In this document: positions 28,889-36,253 of the stretch, piece after piece
Numbering within the stretch: position 1 is the first letter of the stretch
Layout: each line of letters starts with the position of its first letter
Source of the DNA: Limimaricola sp. G21655-S1
Lineage (GTDB): Bacteria; Pseudomonadota; Alphaproteobacteria; Rhodobacterales; Rhodobacteraceae
DNA: 64,000 nucleotides
Direction: 5' to 3'
Assembly (NCBI RefSeq): GCF_027213785.1
Contig: NZ_JAPWGO010000013.1
Span: forward strand, 37,306 to 101,305
Notes under the pieces: model-generated
The model's input: only the letters and a program-made list of their open reading frames with translations
What the model was told of the DNA's origin: nothing
Databases searched by the model: none
Program-made: the position numbers and the translations under genes

Positions 28889-30109
28889 ATGAAGATCGCG
28901 ATTCTCGGTGGCGACGGTTTCGTCGGCTGGCCGACCTGCCTGCACCTGTCTGAACAGGGCCATGAGATCCATATCGTCGACAATCTCAGCCGTCGCTGGA
29001 TCGACACCGAGCTTGGCGTGCAGTCGCTGACGCCGATGGATTCGATTCAGGAGCGCTGCCGCATCTGGCACGAGTTGACGGGGCGGCGCCTGCCCTTTCA
29101 CCTGATCGATCTGGCCAAGGAATACGAGCGGCTGAAATCCTGGCTGGCCGAAGAAAAGCCCGACGCGGTGATCCATTTCGCCGAGCAGCGCGCCGCGCCT
29201 TATTCGATGAAGTCCGACCGCCACAAGGCCTACACGGTCAACAACAACACCAACGCGACGCACAACCTGCTGGCGGCGCTGGTCGAGACCGGCATCGACG
29301 CGCATCTGGTGCATCTCGGCACCATGGGCGTCTACGGCTATTCGAGCGTCGGCGCGGCGATCCCCGAAGGCTATCTCGATGTCGAGGTCGAAACCCTCGC
29401 AGGCGACAAGGCGAAACAGGAGATCCTCTACCCGACCAAGCCCGGCTCGGTCTATCACATGACCAAGAGCCTCGATCAGATCCTGTTCCAGTTCTACGCC
29501 CAGAACGACGGCCTCAGGATCACCGACCTGCATCAGGGCATCGTCTGGGGCACCCATACCGACCAGACCCGGCGGCACGAGCAGCTGATCAACCGCTTCG
29601 ATTACGACGGTGATTACGGCACGGTGCTGAACCGGTTCCTGATCCAGGCCGCGATCGGCCACCCGCTCACCGTCCACGGCACCGGCGGCCAGACGCGCGC
29701 CTTCATCCATATCCAGGACTCGGTGCGCTGCATCGAGCTGGCGCTGGGCGACGCGCCGAAATCGGGCGAGCGGGTGCGCATCTTCAACCAGATGACCGAG
29801 ACGCATCGCGTGCGTGACCTGGCCGAGATGGTGGCCAAGAAGACCGGCGCGCGCGTTGCTTACCTGCCGAACCCGCGCAAGGAGGCCGAGGAGAACGAGC
29901 TCGTGGTGCGCAACGACCAGTTCCTGAAGCTCGGCCTCGAGCCGATCACCCTGCAGGAGGGGCTTCTGGACGAGGTGGTCGAGGTGGCGAAGAAATACGC
30001 GCATCGGATCGACCGCTCGCGCGTGCCCGCCGTCTCGGCTTGGACCCGCGACCTCGGCGCGCGCGTCGAGCGCGATCCCGAGGGCCGGGCGCTGCGCTCC
30101 GCCTCGTGA
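28889..30109 (+). CDS. sqdB: UDP-sulfoquinovose synthase
   Basis: This 406-residue SDR enzyme makes UDP-sulfoquinovose from UDP-glucose and sulfite, the head-group donor for sulfolipid. It starts with the NAD-binding GGDGFVGWPTCLHLSEQGHE, which is specific to SqdB. It contains HFAEQRAAPYSMKSDRHKA, a Thr in TMGVYGY and the catalytic pair in YHMTKS near 190. DLHQGIVWGTHTDQT and GGQTRAFIHIQDSV are further SqdB signatures. The Met at 28889 follows AAGGGGGG at good distance, and an ATG seven codons upstream is less likely. The next gene starts inside its stop codon (GTGA), as in the Rhodobacter sqdBDC operon. Confidence 0.95.
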   Translation: MKIAILGGDGFVGWPTCLHLSEQGHEIHIVDNLSRRWIDTELGVQSLTPMDSIQERCRIWHELTGRRLPFHLIDLAKEYERLKSWLAEEKPDAVIHFAEQRAAPYSMKSDRHKAYTVNNNTNATHNLLAALVETGIDAHLVHLGTMGVYGYSSVGAAIPEGYLDVEVETLAGDKAKQEILYPTKPGSVYHMTKSLDQILFQFYAQNDGLRITDLHQGIVWGTHTDQTRRHEQLINRFDYDGDYGTVLNRFLIQAAIGHPLTVHGTGGQTRAFIHIQDSVRCIELALGDAPKSGERVRIFNQMTETHRVRDLAEMVAKKTGARVAYLPNPRKEAEENELVVRNDQFLKLGLEPITLQEGLLDEVVEVAKKYAHRIDRSRVPAVSAWTRDLGARVERDPEGRALRSAS

Positions 30110-30942
30110 GCGCGGGGCTGAGACCGGAGGGCCCGGCGCGCAGCCGCCGGGCCTTTGTCACCCTCGTCACCAATGCCGATTTCGCACTGGGGGCGCGGGC
30201 GCTGATCCGCTCGCTGAAGCTAAGCGGCACGGATGCCGACATCGTGGTGCTGCACACCGGCGGCGTGACGGAGGCCGACCTTGCGCCCCTGCGGGCGCGC
30301 GGTGCGCGGCTGATCGCGACCGAACTACTGCCGACCTCCGAGGCCTTCAACGCGGCGCATGCGCGCGATGCTCTGCACGGGGCCGCCCCCTTCACCAAGG
30401 GCGAGAAGCCGGCCTTCCACACCCCTCTCGACAATTTCGCGAAGCTGCGGTTGTGGCAGCTTTCCGAATACGACCGAGTGGTCTTTCTCGACGCCGACAC
30501 GCTGGTGCTGCGACCGATCGACAAGTTGTTCGACTATCCCGAGTTCTGTGCCGCGCCGAACGTCTATGAAGGTCTGGGCGATTTTCACCGGATGAACTCC
30601 GGCGTGTTCACCGCCCGGCCCGACACCGCGACCTATGAGGCGATGCTGTCGCGGCTCGATGCGCCCGGCGCCTTCTGGCGGCGCACCGACCAGACGTTCC
30701 TGCAGGACTTCTTTCCCGACTGGCACGGCCTGCCGGTGACCTGCAACACCCTGCAATACGTCTGGTTCAACCTGCCCGATCTGTGGAATTGGGAGCAGAT
30801 CAGGGTGCTGCATTTCCAGTACGAGAAGCCATGGCAGGACCATGCCAAGGCCGACCGTCTGCGGCCCCTGATCGATCTGTGGCGTGGCTATGCGGGCGAT
30901 GGGCCGGTCCCGGACCTCGCGGCCCTGCCGAACCCGTCGTGA
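30106..30942 (+). CDS. sqdD: Glycosyltransferase of sulfolipid synthesis (SqdD-like, GT8 fold)
   Basis: This 278-residue protein resembles glycogenin-type (GT8) glycosyltransferases. RAFVTLVTNADFALGARALI at the start is the nucleotide-sugar site. The metal-binding DxD is in VVFLDADTLVLRPID near 128, and MNSGVFTARPD follows. In Rhodobacter sphaeroides SqdD lies second in sqdBDC and is thought to transfer sulfoquinovose. The start is a GTG overlapping the sqdB stop by 4 bases; no ATG in frame fits better. The function is assigned from gene order and family together. Confidence 0.85.
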   Translation: MSAGLRPEGPARSRRAFVTLVTNADFALGARALIRSLKLSGTDADIVVLHTGGVTEADLAPLRARGARLIATELLPTSEAFNAAHARDALHGAAPFTKGEKPAFHTPLDNFAKLRLWQLSEYDRVVFLDADTLVLRPIDKLFDYPEFCAAPNVYEGLGDFHRMNSGVFTARPDTATYEAMLSRLDAPGAFWRRTDQTFLQDFFPDWHGLPVTCNTLQYVWFNLPDLWNWEQIRVLHFQYEKPWQDHAKADRLRPLIDLWRGYAGDGPVPDLAALPNPS

Positions 30943-31784
30943 AGATCGCGCTGACCGGGGCATCGGGGCTGGTCGGGCGCTTCTTGCTGCGCGGTCTCGC
31001 GTCGCGAGGCCACGAGGTCGTGGCACTCGGCCGACGACCTGCCGACGGCGTGGAATGGCGTGGCTGGCAGCTGGGGGAAATCGCGCCGCTCGACGGCTGC
31101 GATGCCTTGGTCCATGCCGCATTTTCCCACTTGGCGGGCCGGTATCGCGGCGGCGAGGGAGATGATCCCGAGGGATTTCTGAGGCTGAACCGCGACGGGT
31201 CGCTGCGGCTCTTCAAGGAGGCGCAGGCGGCCGGTCTGCGCCGCATCGTCTTCCTGTCGAGCCGCGCGGTCTATGGCGAGTACCCGCCCGGTACGGAGCT
31301 GACCGAGGATCTCCCACCGCGCCCGGACACGCTCTATGGCGAGATGAAATGGGCGGTCGAGCAGGAGCTTTCGGCCTTGGCTGGGCCCGGTTTCACGACG
31401 GCGAGCCTTCGCGCCACCGGCATCTACGGGCCGGGGCCGGATCACAAGTGGCGCGGGTTGTTCGAGGCCTTCCTCGCGAATGAGCCCGTTGCGCCGCGCG
31501 TGGCGACCGAGCTGCATGGCGACGACCTGGCGGCGGCGGTAGCGCTGCTGCTGGAGGCGCCCGAGGGGGCGCTGGCCTCGCGCAGCTTCAATGCGTCGGA
31601 CATCACGCTCGACCGGCACGACCTGCTGGAGAGGGTGGCCCGGATCGTCGGGCGGGACGGGGCGCTGCCCGAGCGGGCCGACGCGTCGCGTGTCAGCGCC
31701 ATGCGCTGCGACCGGCTGCGGGATCTGGGCTGGCGGCCGCGCGGCATGGAGGGGCTCGACGCCGCGCTGCGCGAGATGCTCTAG
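30939..31784 (+). CDS. sqdC: NAD(P)-dependent epimerase/reductase of the sulfolipid operon (SqdC-like)
   Basis: This 281-residue SDR protein has GASGLVGRFLL at residues 7-17, FLSSRAVYGEYP near 103 and YGEMK as the catalytic Tyr-Lys pair. It starts with GTG in a GTGA overlap with sqdD. Third place in the operon matches SqdC of Rhodobacter, whose exact step is not settled. Its TAG stop lies in a CTAG shared with the convergent purK, giving a 4-base tail-to-tail overlap and no room for a conventional terminator. Confidence 0.82.
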   Translation: MKIALTGASGLVGRFLLRGLASRGHEVVALGRRPADGVEWRGWQLGEIAPLDGCDALVHAAFSHLAGRYRGGEGDDPEGFLRLNRDGSLRLFKEAQAAGLRRIVFLSSRAVYGEYPPGTELTEDLPPRPDTLYGEMKWAVEQELSALAGPGFTTASLRATGIYGPGPDHKWRGLFEAFLANEPVAPRVATELHGDDLAAAVALLLEAPEGALASRSFNASDITLDRHDLLERVARIVGRDGALPERADASRVSAMRCDRLRDLGWRPRGMEGLDAALREML

Positions 31785-32878
31785 CGTACCGGGCCGGTGA
31801 GACGGTTGACATGGCCCATCTTGCGACCGGGCCGCGCTTCGGCCTTGCCATAGAGATGGATCGCCGACTGGGTGCCCGCGATCTGCGGAATGCGGTCGAC
31901 CTCGTCGCCGATCAGGTTCTCCATCACCACGTCGGAATGACGCGCACCATCACCAAGCGGCCAGCCCGCTACGGCGCGGATGTGCTGCTCGAACTGGTCG
32001 ATCAGGCAGCCATCCTGCGTCCAATGACCCGAGTTGTGCACGCGTGGCGCGATCTCATTGACCACGAGGCCTTGCGGCGTGACGAAAAGCTCGACCCCCA
32101 TCACGCCGACATAGTCGAGCGCGGTCAGGATTCTGGCGGCCAGCAGCACCGCGTCGGTGCGCTGCGCTGCCGAGAGCCGGGCCGGTACCGTGGTTTCGCG
32201 CAGGATACCGTCTTCGTGCCGGTTCTCGCCCGGGTCGAAGCAGGCCACCGCGCCGTCGATCCCGCGCGCGCCGATGACGCTGACCTCGTGGCTGAACTCC
32301 ACGAAGCCCTCCAGGATCGCGGGCGCACCGTTCATTTCCGCCAGCGCCGTCTCGGCCTCGTCCGCGGCCATGATCCGGGCCTGTCCCTTGCCGTCATAGC
32401 CAAAGCGGCGGGTCTTGAGGATCGCGGGCGCGCCGATCTCGGACAGCGCGGCGTCGAGCGTGGTCGCATCGTCCACGGCGGCGAAGGGCGCGGTGGTCAG
32501 GCCGAGATCCTGCAGGAACTGTTTTTCGTCGATGCGGTCCTGGCTCACGGCGAGGGCGCGGCGGCCCGGGCGGATCGGCACGAGGGATTCGATCAGGTCG
32601 AGCGAGGCGGCCGGGACGTTCTCGAACTCGTAGGTGACGACATCGACGGCCCCGGCGAATGCGCGCAGCGCCGCCTCGTCATCCCAAGTCGCGGTGGTCG
32701 AGGCCGCGCAGACCTCGGCCGCGGGACCGCCCGGTGCAGGGTCGTAGACATGGCATTTCAGCCCCAGCCGCGCCGCCGCGAGGGCGAGCATCCGGCCGAG
32801 CTGGCCGCCGCCGAGAATGCCGATGGTCGAGCCGGGGGCGAGCGGCTTGGATGTGCCGGGAGTGAGCGTCTCAGTCAT
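31781..32878 (-). CDS. purK: N5-carboxyaminoimidazole ribonucleotide synthase
   Basis: This 365-residue ATP-grasp enzyme carboxylates AIR with bicarbonate and ATP in purine synthesis. The N-terminus [20 protein letters not shown] is the PurK signature. [26 protein letters not shown] near 155 (ATP loop) and [18 protein letters not shown] near 275 are all conserved. It overlaps the upstream purE by 8 bases, and the two act in succession. It is convergent with sqdC. Confidence 0.95.
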   Translation of the reverse strand: MTETLTPGTSKPLAPGSTIGILGGGQLGRMLALAAARLGLKCHVYDPAPGGPAAEVCAASTTATWDDEAALRAFAGAVDVVTYEFENVPAASLDLIESLVPIRPGRRALAVSQDRIDEKQFLQDLGLTTAPFAAVDDATTLDAALSEIGAPAILKTRRFGYDGKGQARIMAADEAETALAEMNGAPAILEGFVEFSHEVSVIGARGIDGAVACFDPGENRHEDGILRETTVPARLSAAQRTDAVLLAARILTALDYVGVMGVELFVTPQGLVVNEIAPRVHNSGHWTQDGCLIDQFEQHIRAVAGWPLGDGARHSDVVMENLIGDEVDRIPQIAGTQSAIHLYGKAEARPGRKMGHVNRLTGPVR

Positions 32879-33356
32879 CGATGGGCTCCTCCGGGATCGA
32901 GGCCGAAAGCGCGGCGCGCCAGTCGTCGAGCCGTTGCGCCAGTGCCGCGTCCTGCAAAGCGAGGATGCCCGCCGCCATCAGCCCGGCATTGGCGGCACCG
33001 GCCGCGCCGATCGCCATGGTCGCGACCGGAAAGCCGCGCGGCATCTGCAGGATCGAATAGAGCGAGTCGACGCCCGACAGCGCGCGGGTCTGCACCGGCA
33101 CGCCGATCACGGGCACGCGGGTCTTGGAGGCCATCATGCCCGGCAGATGCGCGGCGCCCCCAGCCCCGGCGATGATCACCTGAAGGCCCCGGTCCACCGC
33201 CGTCTTGCCATAATCCCACAGCCGATCCGGGGTGCGGTGCGCCGACACGATCCGCGTTTCATGCTCCACGCCCAACTCGTCGAGCATGGCCGCCGCCTCG
33301 CGCATCGTCGCCCAGTCCGACTGGCTGCCCATGATGATGCCGACCTTCACGCCCAT
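32871..33356 (-). CDS. purE: N5-carboxyaminoimidazole ribonucleotide mutase
   Basis: This 161-residue class I PurE moves the carboxyl group of N5-CAIR to give CAIR. It shows [13 protein letters not shown] at the start, [13 protein letters not shown] near 43 with the catalytic His, and [36 protein letters not shown] completes the family pattern. The start at 33356 follows GAGGGG; longer in-frame extensions are not PurE-like. purK begins 8 bases before its end, a normal alphaproteobacterial purEK unit. Confidence 0.95.
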   Translation of the reverse strand: MGVKVGIIMGSQSDWATMREAAAMLDELGVEHETRIVSAHRTPDRLWDYGKTAVDRGLQVIIAGAGGAAHLPGMMASKTRVPVIGVPVQTRALSGVDSLYSILQMPRGFPVATMAIGAAGAANAGLMAAGILALQDAALAQRLDDWRAALSASIPEEPIDD

Positions 33357-33420
33357 GCCCGTGTCCCCTCGTTGCCGATGCAGGCGGACTACACCGTGGC
33401 GGGACGCAACGGCAAGCGGA

Positions 33421-33639
33421 TCAGGCGATGATATCGGGCAATATCCGGTCCTCGATCCGGGCGATCTTGTCCTTGAGCTGCAGCTTCTGCTTCTTGAGCC
33501 TGCGCAGCCGCAGCATGTCGGCCCCGCCACGCTCTTCGAGCGCGTGGATCGCCTCGTCGAGATCGCGGTGCTCGCGCTTGAGCACCTCGAGCTCCACCCG
33601 GAGCACCTCGATCTCTTCCATCTTCGCCGACTTGTTCAT
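33421..33639 (-). CDS. YdcH/DUF465 family small protein
   Basis: This 72-residue, highly charged, helical protein matches the DUF465 pattern: an acidic first helix [19 protein letters not shown] and a basic second part [20 protein letters not shown] ending in DIIA. It is likely a short coiled coil; its function is unknown. It lies upstream of purEK on the same strand, with 64 bases between, and head-to-head with hsp20. GGGCAG precedes the ATG. Confidence 0.78.
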   Translation of the reverse strand: MNKSAKMEEIEVLRVELEVLKREHRDLDEAIHALEERGGADMLRLRRLKKQKLQLKDKIARIEDRILPDIIA

Positions 33640-33703
33640 GCTCGTCTGCCCTACGTCTTTGCCACATCATAGTTGCTGCGCCACGGCCCGCCTAGCCCCG
33701 CAC

Positions 33704-33733
33704 CTTGCAAGGCGGATTTTCGCCTCCCATATT
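33704..33733 (+). promoter_or_regulatory. Heat-shock sigma-factor-like promoter of hsp20
   Basis: CTTGCA (33704-33709) and TCCCATATT (33725-33733) are separated by 15 bases. This is close to the RpoH consensus CTTGAA, 13-15 bases, CCCCATNT. It lies 66 bases before the hsp20 start codon, and the gene product fits heat-shock control. Confidence 0.55.
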
Positions 33734-33799
33734 GAAACCAAGCGGCTGCCGATGCCGGGGCCGCTGATGGACGGTCGCTTGTGCAAAAGGACGTGTCGC

Positions 33800-34219
33800 A
33801 TGACGAAGCTGACATTGGGGACACACCCCTTCCTTCTGGGGTTCGAACAGCTCGAAAGGCTAGTCGAACGTACCGCGAAGGCGTCGGGAGATGGATACCC
33901 GCCCTATAACATAGAGCAGACCTCGGAGCGGTCCTATCGGATCACGCTGGCCGTGGCCGGCTTTGCCGAGGCGGATCTGTCAATCACCGTGGAAGACAAC
34001 CAGCTCGTGGTGCGCGGACGACAATCCGACAGCGCCGAGGAGCGCGTGTTCCTGCATCGCGGCATCGCCGCCCGCCAGTTCCAGCGCAGCTTCGTGCTCG
34101 CGGATGGCGTCGAGGTGGGCGAGGCGGTGATGGAGAACGGCCTTCTGCATATCGACCTTTCCCGTCAGCCCGCCGACAGCGTCGTGCAGACGATCCGCAT
34201 CAAGAGGAGTGGAAAATGA
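33800..34219 (+). CDS. Small heat-shock protein, Hsp20/IbpA type
   Basis: This 139-residue chaperone consists of a short N-terminus (HPFLLGFEQLERLVERTAK) and an alpha-crystallin domain (about 35-125). The domain has YNIEQTSERSYRITLAVAGF, LSITVEDNQLVVRG and FLHRGIAARQFQRSFVLADG, all typical of the IbpA class A proteins of alphaproteobacteria. It holds unfolded proteins for refolding. AAGGA precedes the ATG, and a heat-shock-like promoter lies upstream. DUF1150 overlaps its end by ATGA, the usual partner in this group. Confidence 0.93.
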   Translation: MTKLTLGTHPFLLGFEQLERLVERTAKASGDGYPPYNIEQTSERSYRITLAVAGFAEADLSITVEDNQLVVRGRQSDSAEERVFLHRGIAARQFQRSFVLADGVEVGEAVMENGLLHIDLSRQPADSVVQTIRIKRSGK

Positions 34220-34452
34220 ACACCCAGTTCCGCCATCACAAGCTCTCCGCCGATGACGAAAGCCGGCTCGTCTACGTCAAGCCGGTCAGCGTCGCCGATC
34301 TTCCCGAGGAGGTGCAGGAGCAGGCCGAGGGGCTCGAGGTGCTTTTCGCGGTACATGACAGCGACGGCCAGCAGCTTGCCCTCGTGGCCGACCGCAAGCT
34401 CGCCTTCACCCTGGCGCGTCAGCACGACATGCAGCCGATGACGTTGCACTGA
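34216..34452 (+). CDS. DUF1150 family protein
   Basis: This 78-residue protein is a DUF1150 member. It carries LVYVKPVSVADLPEEVQEQA and then LFAVHDSDGQQLALVADRKL. The function is unknown, but members nearly always follow an hsp20 gene in Rhodobacterales and Rhizobiales, as here with an ATGA overlap, so it probably responds to heat with the chaperone. A good terminator follows 68 bases after its stop. Confidence 0.88.
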   Translation: MNTQFRHHKLSADDESRLVYVKPVSVADLPEEVQEQAEGLEVLFAVHDSDGQQLALVADRKLAFTLARQHDMQPMTLH

Positions 34453-34520
34453 GCCGCGCCTTCTACCGGCTTTGAAAGGGCTGGAGTCTGGGGACTAGGC
34501 TCTTACCCCTTCGATCTCCC

Positions 34521-34553
34521 GGCCCGTTGCCCGTGACGGCGACGGGCCTTTCC
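34521..34553 (+). terminator. Terminator of the hsp20-DUF1150 unit
   Basis: GGCCCGTTGCC (34521-34531) pairs with GGCGACGGGCC (34538-34548) in an 11-bp stem with one G-U pair and a 6-base loop. TTTCC follows. It reads in the + direction. Confidence 0.75.
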
Positions 34554-34559
34554 GTGCCG

Positions 34560-35504
34560 TCAGGCCGGGTCCACGACAGGCGCCGCAGGACGTGGCGCAT
34601 CGCGTCGGGATGGCACCGGTATCGTGATCCAGAACAGGCAGCCCACGATCAGCGCCACGCCGGTCCAGCCGGAGGGCGGAAGCCTCTCTCCGACAAGCAG
34701 AACGGCAAGCAGCGCCGCGACCACCGGTTCGAGCAGGGTGATCGTCGTGGCGAGGCTTGAGGAGATGCGCGCCAGCCCCTGGCCGAAAGCGATGTAGCCC
34801 AGGAACATCGGCACCACGGCCATGTAGACGCCAACCCCGAAATTCCGCGCGCTTTCGAGAAAGGGCGCGCCGGTCGCTATGAGAATCGGCAGCAGGAGCA
34901 GCCCGCCCAGCCCGAAGGTCGCGCCCATCGCCGCCGGGGCGGAAACGCCGCGCTGCATCACGCGGCGCGCGGTCCAGGAATAAAGGGCATAGGTGCCCCC
35001 CGCGACGAGGCCGAGGCCGACGCCCATCGGAATGTTCGGGGCAATCGCAGCATGATCAGTTTCGGCGAGGCTCAGAAGCACCATCCCCGCGAGGCCGATC
35101 AGCGCACCGATCCCCCAGCGGAATGTCAGTCGGCTTCCCTCCAGCCGGTTCTCGATAAGCGCAGAGATGAGCGGCGCCGATCCGATCGAGATCACCGTAC
35201 CGATGGTGACGCCCGCGAGCCGCATCGAGGAATAGAAGGCGAGGGGGTAGAGCGCGACAGAGACCGCCCCGGCGATCAGGAGCCACCGGTGCCGCAAAAG
35301 CGCGCCTCGGCCCCTGTGGATGCCGCGCCAGGCGACCATCGCCTGCATCAGCCCGCCCAACCCCATCGCCGCGGCGCCGATCGCCACCGCGGACACGCCC
35401 GGCGCAAAGCTGGCGGCTGTGCCGGTGGTGCCCCAGGCGATCGCAGCGAGCATGCAGCAGATCACCCCGACGCCATGTCCGGGGCCCCGTGCCCCCCCGC
35501 TCAT
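34560..35504 (-). CDS. EamA/DMT-family transporter
   Basis: This 314-residue membrane protein has about ten hydrophobic helices in two EamA repeats. The first begins with CMLAAIAWGTTGTAASF and contains YPLAFYSSMRLAGVTIGTVI. The second contains YALYSWTARRVMQ and SLATTITLLEPVVAALLAVL, the end-of-repeat motif of drug/metabolite exporters. It follows a TetR regulator with an ATGA overlap, which suggests that the regulator senses a compound this protein exports. The substrate is unknown. Confidence 0.85.
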   Translation of the reverse strand: MSGGARGPGHGVGVICCMLAAIAWGTTGTAASFAPGVSAVAIGAAAMGLGGLMQAMVAWRGIHRGRGALLRHRWLLIAGAVSVALYPLAFYSSMRLAGVTIGTVISIGSAPLISALIENRLEGSRLTFRWGIGALIGLAGMVLLSLAETDHAAIAPNIPMGVGLGLVAGGTYALYSWTARRVMQRGVSAPAAMGATFGLGGLLLLPILIATGAPFLESARNFGVGVYMAVVPMFLGYIAFGQGLARISSSLATTITLLEPVVAALLAVLLVGERLPPSGWTGVALIVGCLFWITIPVPSRRDAPRPAAPVVDPA

Positions 35505-36088
35505 AGCGAGTCCAGCATCTGCCGGGCCATGGCACGGGCCTGCCCGACCCGTTCGGCGGAGCCTTCGAGACCGGCCCGGACCATGGCGCCTTCGAGCAGG
35601 AAAGCCAGATGCACAGCGAGCCTCTGCGCGCGATCAAGGTCGTCGGGCAGAATCTCGGCGAGTTGCGCGACGAGAATTGCCTCCACCTCTTCCTTGTGCC
35701 GACGAACGGCTTTACGACCGGCGTCCTTGGAGCTGAATTCGGCTGCGGCATTCAGCAGGCCGCAGCCCCGAAAGCCACGCTCATAGGCGCATTCGGCGTG
35801 GTCGCCGTAAGCGTCGAAGACCGCGAGAATTTTTTCGACCGGGGTAGGGGCCTGCCTTGCTCGTCGCGCGTAGAGGTCGAGCCATTCCCGGTGCCGATGG
35901 TCGATATAGGCCGCGACCAGTTCGGCCTTCGAGGCGAAGTTGTTGTAGAGGCTCTGCTTCGCCACGCCGGCCCGTTGGGTGATCGCGTCGATCCCCGTCG
36001 CAGCGATGCCCTCATCATAGAACAGGATCGCAGCGGCCCGTAGAAGCCGGTCGCGCGCGGTTCCGGAACGAACACCTGTCTCGGTCAT
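35501..36088 (-). CDS. TetR/AcrR-family repressor
   Basis: This 195-residue protein has an N-terminal TetR helix-turn-helix (IDAITQRAGVAKQSLYNNFA, about 34-53). Its ligand domain includes GFRGCGLLNAAAEF, whose Cys and following helix resemble the NemR/TetR_C_6 type that senses electrophiles. A perfect 20-base palindrome lies 14 bases before its start, so it most likely represses itself and the downstream EamA exporter. The 4-base overlap with that exporter supports joint control. The inducer is unknown. Confidence 0.88.
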   Translation of the reverse strand: MTETGVRSGTARDRLLRAAAILFYDEGIAATGIDAITQRAGVAKQSLYNNFASKAELVAAYIDHRHREWLDLYARRARQAPTPVEKILAVFDAYGDHAECAYERGFRGCGLLNAAAEFSSKDAGRKAVRRHKEEVEAILVAQLAEILPDDLDRAQRLAVHLAFLLEGAMVRAGLEGSAERVGQARAMARQMLDSL

Positions 36089-36102
36089 GTCGGTTCTCGC
36101 GG

Positions 36103-36122
36103 TAGGTAGACCGGTCTACCTA
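36103..36122. promoter_or_regulatory. Perfect 20-bp palindromic operator of the TetR gene
   Basis: TAGGTAGACC followed directly by GGTCTACCTA makes a perfect palindrome 14 bases upstream of the TetR start. Its core TAGACC-GGTCTA equals the half-sites of the E. coli NemR box without the central spacer. Location and symmetry support an autorepression operator. Confidence 0.8.
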
Positions 36123-36179
36123 TTCAGGTGGCGGTCATCTCGTCAACTCATTTGGCCGAAGCATGGGAGGGCACAACAA

Positions 36180-36205
36180 AACAGCCGGCCCGAGGGCCGG
36201 CTGTT
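36180..36205 (-). terminator. Terminator of the ATP sulfurylase/APS kinase gene
   Basis: On the minus strand the hairpin arms are AACAGCCGGCCC and GGGCCGGCTGTT (12 bp, perfect), followed by TTGTTGTG, which gives a run of four T with the stem end. It lies about 50 bases after the stop of the sulfate-activation gene. Confidence 0.8.
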
Positions 36206-36222
36206 CGTGATGTCCTTTGCCT

Positions 36223-36243
36223 GAAGGCCGCGTCGCGGCCTTC
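36223..36243 (-). terminator. Second hairpin directly after the ATP sulfurylase/APS kinase stop
   Basis: GAAGGCCGC and GCGGCCTTC form a perfect 9-bp stem with a 3-base loop, 10 bases beyond the stop codon on the minus strand. It lacks a T run, so it may protect the 3' end or assist the stronger hairpin beyond it. Confidence 0.45.
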
Positions 36244-36253
36244 GAGCCGGGCG

